From: Methanomicrobia archaeon LH_S14 | GTDB taxonomy: Archaea > Halobacteriota > Syntropharchaeia > Alkanophagales > Methanospirareceae | NCBI GenBank assembly: GCA_023659775.1 | Contig: JAGXOS010000002.1 | Coordinates: 1 to 38,915, forward strand | Length of the DNA: 38,915 nucleotides | Direction: 5' to 3' | In this document: in pieces, positions 17,449 to 26,860 of the stretch | Numbering within the stretch: the stretch's first letter is position 1 | How the letters are laid out: each line of letters begins with the position of its first letter | Notes under the pieces: model-generated | Told to the model about the DNA's origin: nothing | The model's database searches: none | What the model saw: only the letters and a program-made list of their open reading frames with translations | Made by a program: the position numbers and the translations under genes

Positions 17449-18991
17449 GACAGAGAAAAGCATAGGGGAGATAAACGAGAAAATCGAAGATGGCAGTGTT
17501 TGTGTAGTGACAGCGGATAGAATGAGCGAGATAGTGAGCGAATTGGGTGCAGAAGAAGCAGCAAAGGAAGTGGATGTTGTCACCACCGGGACTTTTGGTC
17601 CCATGTGCTCCTCAGGTGTGTTCATCAACTTTGGTCATGCGGACCCACCGATAAAAATGCAGCGTGTATGGCTTAACGATGTAGAGGCGTATACCGGACT
17701 TGCAGCGGTAGACACTTACATTGGAGCAACACAGCCATCAGAAGATAAAGGAACGCAATACGGTGGTGGACATGTAATAGAGGATTTAGTGGCGGGTAAG
17801 CCAATAGAGATGAAGGCTACCGGCTACGGCACGGATTGCTACCCCCGTAAAGAGATAGAAACAACAATTACGCTTGACGATTTAAATCAGGTGGTGATGT
17901 TAAACCCGAGGAATACATCTCAAAGGTATGGCGTTGCGACAAACTCCACAGACAGGACATTATACACCTATATGGGTACGCTGCTTCCGAATTACCGGAA
18001 TGCGAATTATTCCGGTGCTGGAGCTCTTTCTCCCCTTTCTAACGACCCTGATTACGAGACCATAGGACCCGGTGCGAGGATTTTTCTCTGTGGTGCAACG
18101 GGATATGTAGTAGGAATGGGAACGCAGCACGACCCTGTTAACGGCTTTGGAACATTGATGGTCACCGGTAACCTGAAGGAGATGAGTGTTGGATTCCTTA
18201 AAGGTGCTACTTTCTACGGGTATGGTGCAACCCTGTATGTTGGCATTGGAATACCAATACCGGTGTTGAATGAAAGAATAGCGAGGAAAGCAGGAATAAG
18301 TGATGCGGATATTGTAACAGAAGTGTTTGATTATGGTATTGACAGGAGAGAGCGCCCCGTATTGAGGAAAATTACCTACGAAGAGTTAAAATCGGGGATG
18401 ATAGAAATAGAAGGTAAGGAAGTGCCAACATCGCCTCTTTCCAGTTTTTTCATGGCGAATAAAGTTGCAGAGGAGTTGAAGAGCAGAATAGAGGGGGGTA
18501 AATTTTTCCTATCGCAGCCAGTGGAGAGATTGCCAGGGGATACGGTGTTCAAGCCGATGAAACAGACGAATGAGCTGCCTCTGGTGAAGGACGTGATGCT
18601 ACGCGAAGTGAAGACGATAAGCGAAAGAGCGAGTATAGCAGAAGCCGCGAAATTGATAATGGAAACGCAGTTTACGCATATCCCCGTTATATCAGCGGAT
18701 GGAAAACTTGCAGGAATAGTAACAGCCTGGGATATATCAACGGCGGTGGCGAAGCGGCATGAGGGATTGGCGGAGATAATGACAAGAAAGGTGATAACCG
18801 CGGATTCGGAGGAGCCTCTGGAGCTGGTGATAAGAAAGTTGGAGCGATATAACATCTCAGCGTTACCAGTGATAGACGGGGATAGAAGAGTTATCGGGAT
18901 GATAACAAGCGATGAGATAAGCAAATTGGTAGGGAAGAGGAAGAGATGGCAATGGAGACTAAGGATTTGGGAAATACAAAGTTTTCGGTGA
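17438..18991 (+). CDS. Homocysteine biosynthesis (DUF39) protein with C-terminal CBS pair
   Basis: TTGTFGPMCSSGVFINFGHADPPIKMQRVWLNDVEAYTGLAAVDTYIGATQ; two CBS repeats (FTHIPVISADGKLAGIVTAWDIS; ISALPVIDGDRRVIGMITSDEI). Confidence 0.9.
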   Translation: MGNKTEKSIGEINEKIEDGSVCVVTADRMSEIVSELGAEEAAKEVDVVTTGTFGPMCSSGVFINFGHADPPIKMQRVWLNDVEAYTGLAAVDTYIGATQPSEDKGTQYGGGHVIEDLVAGKPIEMKATGYGTDCYPRKEIETTITLDDLNQVVMLNPRNTSQRYGVATNSTDRTLYTYMGTLLPNYRNANYSGAGALSPLSNDPDYETIGPGARIFLCGATGYVVGMGTQHDPVNGFGTLMVTGNLKEMSVGFLKGATFYGYGATLYVGIGIPIPVLNERIARKAGISDADIVTEVFDYGIDRRERPVLRKITYEELKSGMIEIEGKEVPTSPLSSFFMANKVAEELKSRIEGGKFFLSQPVERLPGDTVFKPMKQTNELPLVKDVMLREVKTISERASIAEAAKLIMETQFTHIPVISADGKLAGIVTAWDISTAVAKRHEGLAEIMTRKVITADSEEPLELVIRKLERYNISALPVIDGDRRVIGMITSDEISKLVGKRKRWQWRLRIWEIQSFR

Positions 18992-19030
18992 TTGCTGATG
19001 AGTTGATTCATGTTTATGTTGAGTGAAAAG

Positions 19031-19228
19031 ATGAAAAGAATATATCTTGATACCTGCGTCTGGTGTCGTCCATTTGATGAACCTTCTCAGAGAGTAACGG
19101 AAGAAGCAGAAGCATTCTTTAGGATATTGCGTTTGGTCAATGATAAAGATATAATACAGCACTACAAGATAAAAGTATGTGCACCGACAGAATTTGTGGA
19201 GAGTGGTGAAAGGAAAGATGATATCTGA
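19031..19228 (+). pseudogene. PIN-domain protein, apparently internally deleted
   Basis: N-terminal PIN strand MKRIYLDTCVWCRPFDEPSQRVTEEAEAFFRI then a jump to a C-terminal-like YKIKVCAPTEFVE; central catalytic part absent. Confidence 0.45.
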
Positions 19229-19436
19229 TTTGGAAATTAAAGAGAATGAAGTAGTTAAAAAGGCACTGAGCATACTTGGTAAAGAGCTAACAGTGGAAGA
19301 ATATGCAAGATTCTTGGCAGCGATAACACTTAGAATAGGGGATTCTGTAAAAGAGCTAAGGGAATTCAGGGATGCTGAAACTGAGGAGGAATTCTTAGCA
19401 AGGATGAAACGAAGAGGAGCGGATGTTGTCCCGTAG
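19218..19436 (+). CDS. Small antitoxin-like protein
   Basis: 72 aa MISDLEIKENEVVKKALSILGKELTVEEYARFLAAITLRIGDSVKELREFRDAETEEEFLARMKRRG; overlaps the PIN remnant. Confidence 0.45.
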   Translation: MISDLEIKENEVVKKALSILGKELTVEEYARFLAAITLRIGDSVKELREFRDAETEEEFLARMKRRGADVVP

Positions 19437-19572
19437 TTTTAGTTCAAAAGCGATAAAAGGAAAGATGAAAGATGTGATAAAAGGTGAAGACAGAGGTTTA
19501 GATAAGGCGAGAGAAGAAAGAGAAATAAACTGACAAGGTGAGAAGATGGAGTGGGGGAGGGGAAGAAGGAAA

Positions 19573-19686
19573 TGAAAGTAGGGAAGTGCCCAATTTGCGG
19601 TGGAGATAACGAAAGAAGTGAGAGAGAAGATAAGAAATAGGGTGATAAAGCCGATAGAGGTGAGAAAGGTGGAGGTGGTGTCTTTA
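19573..19686 (+). pseudogene. Frameshifted small zinc-ribbon protein
   Basis: MKVGKCPICGG continues in another frame as VEITKEVREKIRNRVIKPIEVRKVEVVSL-stop. Confidence 0.4.
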
Positions 19687-19782
19687 TGATGATTATAAAT
19701 TATAGATCGCCGAACTTTTACGATCCATTTGCCCAAAGCCTTTGAGGGTAAGCATACAAAGGAAAAATATACAAGAATTACG

Positions 19783-20856
19783 ATGGAAACTAAAAATTTA
19801 AAAGTCGAATTGTTATGCCTGGGTGCGAGAGTATCAGGGATGGATAAAGGCAGGAAAGCAGGTGCAGGTCCTGCTGCCGGTGGGATGTTCCTTTTTGGTA
19901 ACACGGTAGCGAATGTTCCAACACAGAGCTGGTTTGTTTCTACATCCCCGTACAGTGTTTCTCCAGAAACCGAGGATGAAAATGGTAAATATGTAATAAA
20001 AAGAAATGGTGAAAGAATTGCTGAGGTGATGTTCCCGCGTGCAAAGTTTCAAGAGTTAGAGACTAAGGATGGCATACCTTACAATAAAATCGCACTTCTG
20101 CACGGTGCGGACTGCTTAGCCACTACCACGATACAAACTTGTGTGTACTGGAATACACCAAAGCGGTGTAAGTTCTGTGCAATTGAACTGTCGTTGAAAA
20201 GTGGTGCGACAATAGCAAGGAAGAAGCCGGAGCAGCTTGCAGAAGTGGCGATTGCCGCGAAAAAATTGGACCATGTAACGCATGTGACGCTTACCACCGG
20301 CACGACAGCTACCCCCGACAAAGGTATAAATTACCTTGCGGAAACTGCGAGAGCGATAAAAGAAGCAACGGGATTGCCTATTCATGCTCAATTCGAACCG
20401 CCGAAGGAGCTTCGCATGATAGATGTCCTTTACGATGCGGTGGATACGGTGGGCATCCATGTGGAGAGCTTTGACAGGGAGGTGCTAAGAGAAGTGGCTC
20501 CATGCAAGGTGGAAATACCGTTTCAGCATTATGTGGATGCGTGGAAGCGAAGTGTGGATATTTTTGGAGATAGTCAAGTCAGCAGTTATGTAATTGCAGG
20601 ATTGGGTGAGAGCGATGAATCTATAATGGAGGGTAGTAAGTTATTGGCTGAGCTTGGCGTTTATCCTTTTATCGTGCCTCTTCGTCCTATACCGGGGTCG
20701 CTGCTCGAAAATGAGAAACCACCAGGTCCGGATAGGATGCGTTACCTATGTGAAAAGGTAGCGGAGATATTGCATGATGAAGGAGTAAGCTGGAGGAAGA
20801 ATAAGGCCGGGTGTGTGCGTTGCCGGGCTTGTTCGGCGTTGACGGATTTTGAGTAA
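19783..20856 (+). CDS. Radical SAM protein, MSMEG_0568-like family
   Basis: Cluster CVYWNTPKRCKFC; GARVSGMDKGRKAGAGPAAGGMFLFG; HVTHVTLTTGTTATPDKGINYL; VGIHVESFD; C-terminal CVRCRAC. Confidence 0.75.
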   Translation: METKNLKVELLCLGARVSGMDKGRKAGAGPAAGGMFLFGNTVANVPTQSWFVSTSPYSVSPETEDENGKYVIKRNGERIAEVMFPRAKFQELETKDGIPYNKIALLHGADCLATTTIQTCVYWNTPKRCKFCAIELSLKSGATIARKKPEQLAEVAIAAKKLDHVTHVTLTTGTTATPDKGINYLAETARAIKEATGLPIHAQFEPPKELRMIDVLYDAVDTVGIHVESFDREVLREVAPCKVEIPFQHYVDAWKRSVDIFGDSQVSSYVIAGLGESDESIMEGSKLLAELGVYPFIVPLRPIPGSLLENEKPPGPDRMRYLCEKVAEILHDEGVSWRKNKAGCVRCRACSALTDFE

Positions 20857-21292
20857 ACAAAGCTTTCTTCCACATGAAAGATATTTTAAGAAGGAGTACA
20901 TCTTAATTAAGAATATGAAGAGAGGTGCTAACGAATATAGGAACTACATAGATATTCTTGTAGGCTCGCTGAAGAAGTATTTAAAAGAATATTATGAACT
21001 AAAAGAAAAGAAGCTTGGAACGCTGGTTAGTCCTGTTCCTCTCACACCTGACGAAATAAAAAAGAACCCCCCAATCTTATTGGATTTGGTTACCGATGGA
21101 ATGATTTTATACGACAAGGATAATTTCATGAGGGATTGGATAACCAATTTGAAAAAGAGACTTGAAGAGAAGGGTGCAAGGAAAATATTTCTGAGCAGTG
21201 GAAAATGGTATTGGGACTTAAAGAGACAAGACCGCTTCCAAACTGGTTTGAAGAGAGAATTGAATTCATGGCGAGTGTTTCAAGCGACTTAG
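20849..21292 (+). pseudogene. Nucleotidyltransferase C-terminal fragment
   Basis: LVSPVPLTPDEIKKNPPILLDLVTDGMILYDKDNFMRDWITNLKKRLEEKGARKIFLSSGKWYWDLK resembles the C-terminal part of archaeal NTase-domain proteins; N-terminal catalytic half missing and tail disrupted. Confidence 0.4.
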
Positions 21293-21493
21293 CAAGAAAA
21301 AGGGGTCCAGCATTTTTTGTATCTCTCTTCTCATGGCTGATTTCATCATGTCTGCCAGTTTATAGGAGGGTTTGACTATTTTTGTCCCAAGGCCAAAATA
21401 AGCGAAAAGTTTAAACAGGTGGATTTTTATTATATGCAAAATAATTACACCCTTCATTAGTGAAGATGGAAAAAGGGGAAAAGTAAAAAGAGA

Positions 21494-23878
21494 ATGGAGG
21501 TGAAAAAGGAAAAAATGAAAATGAAGAAGGGAGAAGGGGAAGAGAGATTAAAAAAAAAAGCGGTAATAGGCATATTATTGGCAGTGATAATGATGAGTTC
21601 GGCATTTTCGATGATGACGCATTTGACGACGGGAAGCGATGTCACGCAACCAACAATTAGAAAGGGTTATATTGTAAATCCCGATAATGTTACGATTTCT
21701 ATGGATGGGAACACCACCTCTGTATTGATCGGTCAGAATGTGCAGTTTATGTGTAGTGGGAACAGGACTGGAGCGGTAACAATAACAGGAATAGCGGGGA
21801 CGCCAACCGAAGGATATCTGTTTTTCAGCAGCACTGGCTGGTTTGATACAGGTGTAATGACGGAAGAAGGGATGTATAATGCCACTTATGGAGAGCGTTG
21901 GGAATTACTTGGGGTTCAAACGCCTGTAATGGCTTTAAGTCTAAAAGTAGGCACTAAGGAAGTCTCAAGTATTTGCTGTGGCACCCCTTTGAGAGTAGAT
22001 TTCACAAGCAACCTGGATGAAAACGATTGTGTTGACCTGAAGATTGTCAATCCGGACGGGAGAATAAAGGTGTCCAATAATCAGAAATTTGACGATATAA
22101 ACGTGAGTCAGCTTCTTGAATATGGCTCTATGAATGAGTCGAAGCAGATAAATACGACAGGCTGGAAAATAGGTGATTATACTTTCCAGATAAAGACCAA
22201 ATCGGAGTATGCATGTGGATTAAGTGCGAGTAGCGCTGTAAAGGACCTAACAATAGTAAAAGGTGAAATTGACATTAGCGCAGAAAAGACTACTGTAACA
22301 GAGCTTGAGACAATAAAACTCACGGTGACTGGTGTATGTGGCGATATAATATGGGTCAACGCCACTCCTTCGAGCCCCCATGTGCTCTTCGTAGGTGGTG
22401 TAGAGGACACTCCAGCTGCCGCTGATGGACAGGATAATTTCGATCACAAGATTGACGCGGACGGAAAAAGGACTTACGCAGTCAAATTTAACGATACCGG
22501 GAGTTACACGATAAAGGTAACCGTTAAAGGTGGTCCGCGTGATGGTGACTATGACACTGTTGATATCGCCGTTACAGAGAAAGGAGTCACCTTTGACATA
22601 CCAACCACAGTGGTCATCGGTGAGAGACTCACGATAAAAGGAACGGCAAACACGGGTGACTGGGTACAAATCGCTGTGGATGACATTATATGCACAGAAT
22701 TAAAGAAGCTCGTGATTGCTGGAAACGGAGAATTTGAGAAGGAGATAGATACAGGTACTGCATGTAGCGGGGCATTTTCTGTTCCGGGTTCGGTGCGATT
22801 GAAGGCATTTATCGATACAACATGGCCTGCGGGGACAGATGTTAGTGGTTACACTGACGACGGATCCATGGCAATATTTGTGTCTGAAACACATTTAGAT
22901 GCAATCCTCTCAAAAGCTACACTTCCTCCTGGCGACAGTTTCGAGGTTTATGGTACTGCATCTTCGGATTATGTTGAAATCGTGGCAATATCACCAAAAG
23001 GAGGAAATGGGACTGGGATAGATGGTTTATATGGCGTCTCGATTTATACGGTTCCTGCTTTTATTGCCCCTGATGCCTTTTCAGACAGTGAGATTGCGAA
23101 AAAAATCAATGTTTCTGAATGTGCAGCACCTACCCCAACAATAGGAAGAGGAGGTGGAGGCGGAGTTCCACGTGACTCTGATGGCGACAACTTCTATAAG
23201 AAGATAAAAGTGGACAGGGGTGCGGACACAGGAAACTACACGATACTCCTGCTTTCTCCAGGAATGGATGGCATTTACGGTGATTCATATTATTCCTATA
23301 TTAACAGCATCCTGGATTTGGACGGAGCAGGTCCAGAGCTTGGTGCGATAGATGTATCAAACAGAACAAAAGAGGAAATTGTTGCGATAATAGAGGATAT
23401 AATTCATGTCGCGGGCAGTGATGGCTTCATGTGGATAGGAAATATTGTAGTAACTCAATTTGACGCATTTGACACAGGTGAAAGCGAAAATCCATACCCA
23501 TCCATCTTCGGCATGCACAACGGTACGATCATACCTTCCCAAGACATCAACGTAACCAAACTATACACCTACCCATGCCCCGGCACGGGCGGACATACCG
23601 AACACATAAAAATATGGAATAATTCTGACTGGAATGTAACAGCAACTTGGAACGGCTACACAGGAGATTGGCACAACATTTCCTTTAACGAGTCTTTCAC
23701 TTTGCATGCAGGTGTCGAATACAACTATACCATCCGAACGGGCTCGTATCCACAAATTATCCATAATCATACGCACACAACTTTAGACGGCTCTTATATC
23801 AATTGTACAGAGTTCACGGATGCAAATGGAAAGAGATATAATAATTGGATTCCTGCAATTAAGTTGCTTCGTCAGTGA
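21494..23878 (+). CDS. Secreted S-layer-like protein (MEMAR_RS02690/DUF3821-type)
   Basis: Signal peptide (KKKAVIGILLAVIMMSSAFSMM), many N-glycosylation sequons, Ig-like repeats, GRGGGGG linker, C-terminal GMHNGTIIPSQDINVTKLYTYPCPGTGGHTEHIKIWN. Confidence 0.75.
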   Translation: MEVKKEKMKMKKGEGEERLKKKAVIGILLAVIMMSSAFSMMTHLTTGSDVTQPTIRKGYIVNPDNVTISMDGNTTSVLIGQNVQFMCSGNRTGAVTITGIAGTPTEGYLFFSSTGWFDTGVMTEEGMYNATYGERWELLGVQTPVMALSLKVGTKEVSSICCGTPLRVDFTSNLDENDCVDLKIVNPDGRIKVSNNQKFDDINVSQLLEYGSMNESKQINTTGWKIGDYTFQIKTKSEYACGLSASSAVKDLTIVKGEIDISAEKTTVTELETIKLTVTGVCGDIIWVNATPSSPHVLFVGGVEDTPAAADGQDNFDHKIDADGKRTYAVKFNDTGSYTIKVTVKGGPRDGDYDTVDIAVTEKGVTFDIPTTVVIGERLTIKGTANTGDWVQIAVDDIICTELKKLVIAGNGEFEKEIDTGTACSGAFSVPGSVRLKAFIDTTWPAGTDVSGYTDDGSMAIFVSETHLDAILSKATLPPGDSFEVYGTASSDYVEIVAISPKGGNGTGIDGLYGVSIYTVPAFIAPDAFSDSEIAKKINVSECAAPTPTIGRGGGGGVPRDSDGDNFYKKIKVDRGADTGNYTILLLSPGMDGIYGDSYYSYINSILDLDGAGPELGAIDVSNRTKEEIVAIIEDIIHVAGSDGFMWIGNIVVTQFDAFDTGESENPYPSIFGMHNGTIIPSQDINVTKLYTYPCPGTGGHTEHIKIWNNSDWNVTATWNGYTGDWHNISFNESFTLHAGVEYNYTIRTGSYPQIIHNHTHTTLDGSYINCTEFTDANGKRYNNWIPAIKLLRQ

Positions 23879-23947
23879 AGCTAGCTTTCTTTTAGAGAAA
23901 GATATAAGGAAAGAAAGTTAAAAAGATAGGGAGGTTAAAAGGAAAAG

Positions 23948-24076
23948 ATGGTGAAAAATAAAAGAGTGAACAGGAAGAAGGAGAAAAGTAGTGGGAGATG
24001 GCAGAGAGCGATAATAGGCTTATTAATGGCGTTAATAATGGTTGGTTCGGTGATTGCGATACTGTTTCAGTTGTGA
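23948..24076 (+). CDS. 42-aa orphan signal-peptide/TM micro-ORF
   Basis: MVKNKRVNRKKEKSSGRWQRAIIGLLMALIMVGSVIAILFQL-stop; resembles the N-terminus of the preceding S-layer-like protein. Confidence 0.4.
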   Translation: MVKNKRVNRKKEKSSGRWQRAIIGLLMALIMVGSVIAILFQL

Positions 24077-24759
24077 AATTCCTTTTTTATCTTATTCGCA
24101 TATAGATGAGCAATTCGTGTTGGTTCAGGTAGTTTATGTTTGTGGATGCAATTTTTTATCAGCCGCAGTGAAGTTTCCAGTGACACTTTATGCCCTGGTG
24201 CTACGATTATTGGTTTACAACCTTTTTTGCTCTTGAGATAATAGCCGACTTCTCTACCTTCGTATTTTATCACATGCTCTTCGCCTTCTTCACCTGGCAC
24301 TTCGCCATTGCCGCACAGGAGGTTCTTTGCCACGCCTATGGTCGCAATGCCTAAAACAACACCTACATGTGTGGCTAATCCTGCAAACCTCGGATGGTTT
24401 ACTCCACATCCATCTATTACTAACAGGTCAGGCTTGCTTTTGTTTTTCAAAGCATGAAAAGCGTTTATTATGGCTGGTGCTTCTCTAAATGAAAGAAGCC
24501 CGGGGATGTAAGGAAAATCCACGGGCATCACCGAGTAAGAATAATCAATAAACCGCATGGAAGGATATTCGAGCACGACAACCGCAGATATTATATTCTC
24601 CTGTCTATCTTCATTTTCGGTATCGTTTTTCGGTTCGTAGAAAAAAGCCTGGTCTGCACCTGCAATTAATTTTAGTTCTTCCGGACTTAGTTTATCTTCT
24701 ATTACAGCTTTTGATGCGATTTCTTCCTGTATGCGATACAGTTCTTCGGTGGATTTCAT
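24067..24759 (-). CDS. nfi: Endonuclease V (deoxyinosine endonuclease)
   Basis: GADQAFFYE..., VDFPYIPGLLSFREAPAIINAF, PDLLVIDGCGVNHPRFAGLATHVGVVLGIATIGVAKNLL. Confidence 0.95.
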   Translation of the reverse strand: MKSTEELYRIQEEIASKAVIEDKLSPEELKLIAGADQAFFYEPKNDTENEDRQENIISAVVVLEYPSMRFIDYSYSVMPVDFPYIPGLLSFREAPAIINAFHALKNKSKPDLLVIDGCGVNHPRFAGLATHVGVVLGIATIGVAKNLLCGNGEVPGEEGEEHVIKYEGREVGYYLKSKKGCKPIIVAPGHKVSLETSLRLIKNCIHKHKLPEPTRIAHLYANKIKKEFHN

Positions 24760-24762
24760 TAT

Positions 24763-25605
24763 TTATTCTTTTGGTAAAGCTTTTCTTTTTAAGAAAAGGT
24801 TTTGCTTCAACTTCTCACGCATATTCCTCCAGTGGCTTCCTTCCCAATATATCCTGCCGCAATGTTCACAAATCCAGAACTCCCACTCACCTATCATGCT
24901 CGTTGGCACATAGTTCTTCTCTCTCAGTATATCCTCTTCTCCTTCTTCTACCTTTCTTATCCTTGCATTACACTCGCTACATCGTACCGGAACTGGTTCG
25001 AGGTTTATGTTTATGTTATGACGAAGCAACTCCTTCAATTGCTCCATCACCTCATCGGTTTTTATTTGAACGCATTGCACACCCCTTTTCCTCGCAGAGG
25101 CTGCAAGATTTTTGTCTCTGGTAAGCAATATTCGTGCTTCGTGCTCTGCCAGAGCGGCAATGACTTTATCCTCATCCTCATCTCCTTCGACACTTTCTTT
25201 TTCTATATTTATATCGCCAGCGTAAATGGTATCATGTCCAAGAATCCGGAGCCAGGTGCTTAGCTTTCCTAACATTCTGTCGGTTACGAATCGCAACTCT
25301 TTCTTAAAAAGTGCTTTCTCGAAATTCACCACTTTTCTTCCTTTTATCTCCACTCCTTCCGCTCTCAAAAGTCTTGTTTTCTTTTCCACACCCAAACTAT
25401 AACCTCCAACGTCACCGTTACTTCTCACGATACGATGACAGGGTATAATTATGGGGTACGGGTTTTTCGCAACTGCCTGAGCAACAGCACGAGCTGCACG
25501 AACAGAGCCTGTTATTTCCCTTGCTATCGCTCCATAAGTTGTTATTCTACCCTCTGGTATTTGCTTTACCTGGTTCAATACTGCTTCTTGGAAATTCTTA
25601 GCCAT
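24763..25605 (-). CDS. Fusion of O6-alkylguanine-DNA alkyltransferase (Ogt/MGMT) and Mut7-C RNase domain
   Basis: IPEGRITTYGAIAREITGSVRAARAVAQAVAKNP..IIPCHRIVRSNGDVGGYS followed in frame by RFVTDRMLGKLSTWLRILGHDTIYA...LTRDKNLA...CSEC...CEHCGRIYWEGSHWRNM. Confidence 0.88.
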   Translation of the reverse strand: MAKNFQEAVLNQVKQIPEGRITTYGAIAREITGSVRAARAVAQAVAKNPYPIIIPCHRIVRSNGDVGGYSLGVEKKTRLLRAEGVEIKGRKVVNFEKALFKKELRFVTDRMLGKLSTWLRILGHDTIYAGDINIEKESVEGDEDEDKVIAALAEHEARILLTRDKNLAASARKRGVQCVQIKTDEVMEQLKELLRHNININLEPVPVRCSECNARIRKVEEGEEDILREKNYVPTSMIGEWEFWICEHCGRIYWEGSHWRNMREKLKQNLFLKRKALPKE

Positions 25606-25606
25606 A

Positions 25607-26338
25607 TTAAGAAAAGGTTTTTCTGAGGAGCGACACAGGAATAGTCCCATCATGGACAGCAGTAGCGACAAGTGCGCCTTTTACTCCTATCTCCTGCATC
25701 TTATATACATCTTCGTAACTCCTGACGCCACCACCACATAGAACATCATGTTCCGAGACATCAACGGCACGAGCGAGGAAATCAAAGTCTATTCCGCTTT
25801 TCGTTCCCACTTTATCCAGTTCCAATGCAATCACATCCCTCACTGGATACTTGTTCAACTCCTTTATTAACAGCAGAGGGTCAATCTTCATCCTCTTATC
25901 GCTTGTCAGCACTTCTTTATTGTAGAGGTCAACACTTACACTTATATCGTTAAAAATATCGCTTTTCGATGCTTCTTCTATTAAGTTCATGGATGCCGCT
26001 TCTGTTCCTAAAATGATACTATCGGCTATTTCCGCTTCAACAGCTTCTTGCAGGTCTTCCATCCCTTTTATACCATATTCTACTGTTATCCTCGTCTTTC
26101 TGTTCTTATTTCTTATCTCCTTTATTATTTCTTTATTAGAGCCAGTGCTCATAAGCCTGTTCAGGTCTGCGATATAAACTTCCTCTGGTTTTATCTCTTC
26201 GATGACCTGGACAGGGTCAGAAGAACAAACGATGGAACTGAAGAGGTGAATTGGCTGGTATTTCTCACGTTCACCCCTCTTCGCATGCACAACCACACCA
26301 TCGAGCAAATCGAGCACAAAAATCAGTCTGAACTTCAT
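25607..26338 (-). CDS. HisA/HisF-family TIM-barrel protein
   Basis: VLDLLDGVVVHAKRGEREKYQPI, VYIADLNRLMSTGSN, LCGGGVRSYEDVYKMQEIGVKGALVATAVHDGTI. Confidence 0.85.
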   Translation of the reverse strand: MKFRLIFVLDLLDGVVVHAKRGEREKYQPIHLFSSIVCSSDPVQVIEEIKPEEVYIADLNRLMSTGSNKEIIKEIRNKNRKTRITVEYGIKGMEDLQEAVEAEIADSIILGTEAASMNLIEEASKSDIFNDISVSVDLYNKEVLTSDKRMKIDPLLLIKELNKYPVRDVIALELDKVGTKSGIDFDFLARAVDVSEHDVLCGGGVRSYEDVYKMQEIGVKGALVATAVHDGTIPVSLLRKTFS

Positions 26339-26736
26339 CTCTCGGTTTCAATTTTTTCAAAAATAGAATCATAAACCACCCTTGCTCTTTCCAATGCAAA
26401 TTTCGCTTCTGTTCTGGAATAAGCTTCTGGAGGGAAAATCAAACGGTGTTCCAACCTGAAAGGGTGCCTTACTTTTGTCACGTGAGCATTGAGGAACTGG
26501 AGAGCATTTATTATTTCCTTTTCGTCTATAAACCGAGTTAAAATTCCTGAAAGGTCATGCGTTTTTATATTCTTCACTCCTTTACAGGCTAAATAAGCTT
26601 TACAAATTTTCTCCGCTGCTTGCTGTGAAAAAATAACGCTTACGTAATAATATTTTCCGGCTTTAAAAAGCTCTTCGGCAAGCTTTAAATCACTCGCTGT
26701 GGACTTGCAATACGCCTCGACTATTTCTTTATCCAT
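26335..26736 (-). CDS. HEPN domain protein
   Basis: SDLKLAEELFKAGKYYYVSVIFSQQAAEKICKAYLACKGVKNIKTHDLSGIL. Confidence 0.85.
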   Translation of the reverse strand: MDKEIVEAYCKSTASDLKLAEELFKAGKYYYVSVIFSQQAAEKICKAYLACKGVKNIKTHDLSGILTRFIDEKEIINALQFLNAHVTKVRHPFRLEHRLIFPPEAYSRTEAKFALERARVVYDSIFEKIETER

Positions 26737-26860
26737 GTCTCAAACACCAGTCCTGCCTAATAATAATACCTCTTCTTTCATTATAAAAGCTTTTCGATAG
26801 ACGCAATTTATCTTTAATTAAACCTTATTCTTAGCAAAATAACAGGAAACGAAGAAAAGA

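Noticed and set aside
22247-22669. 140-aa minus-strand ORF in the S-layer-like gene
   Set aside because: Antisense shadow without recognisable motif.
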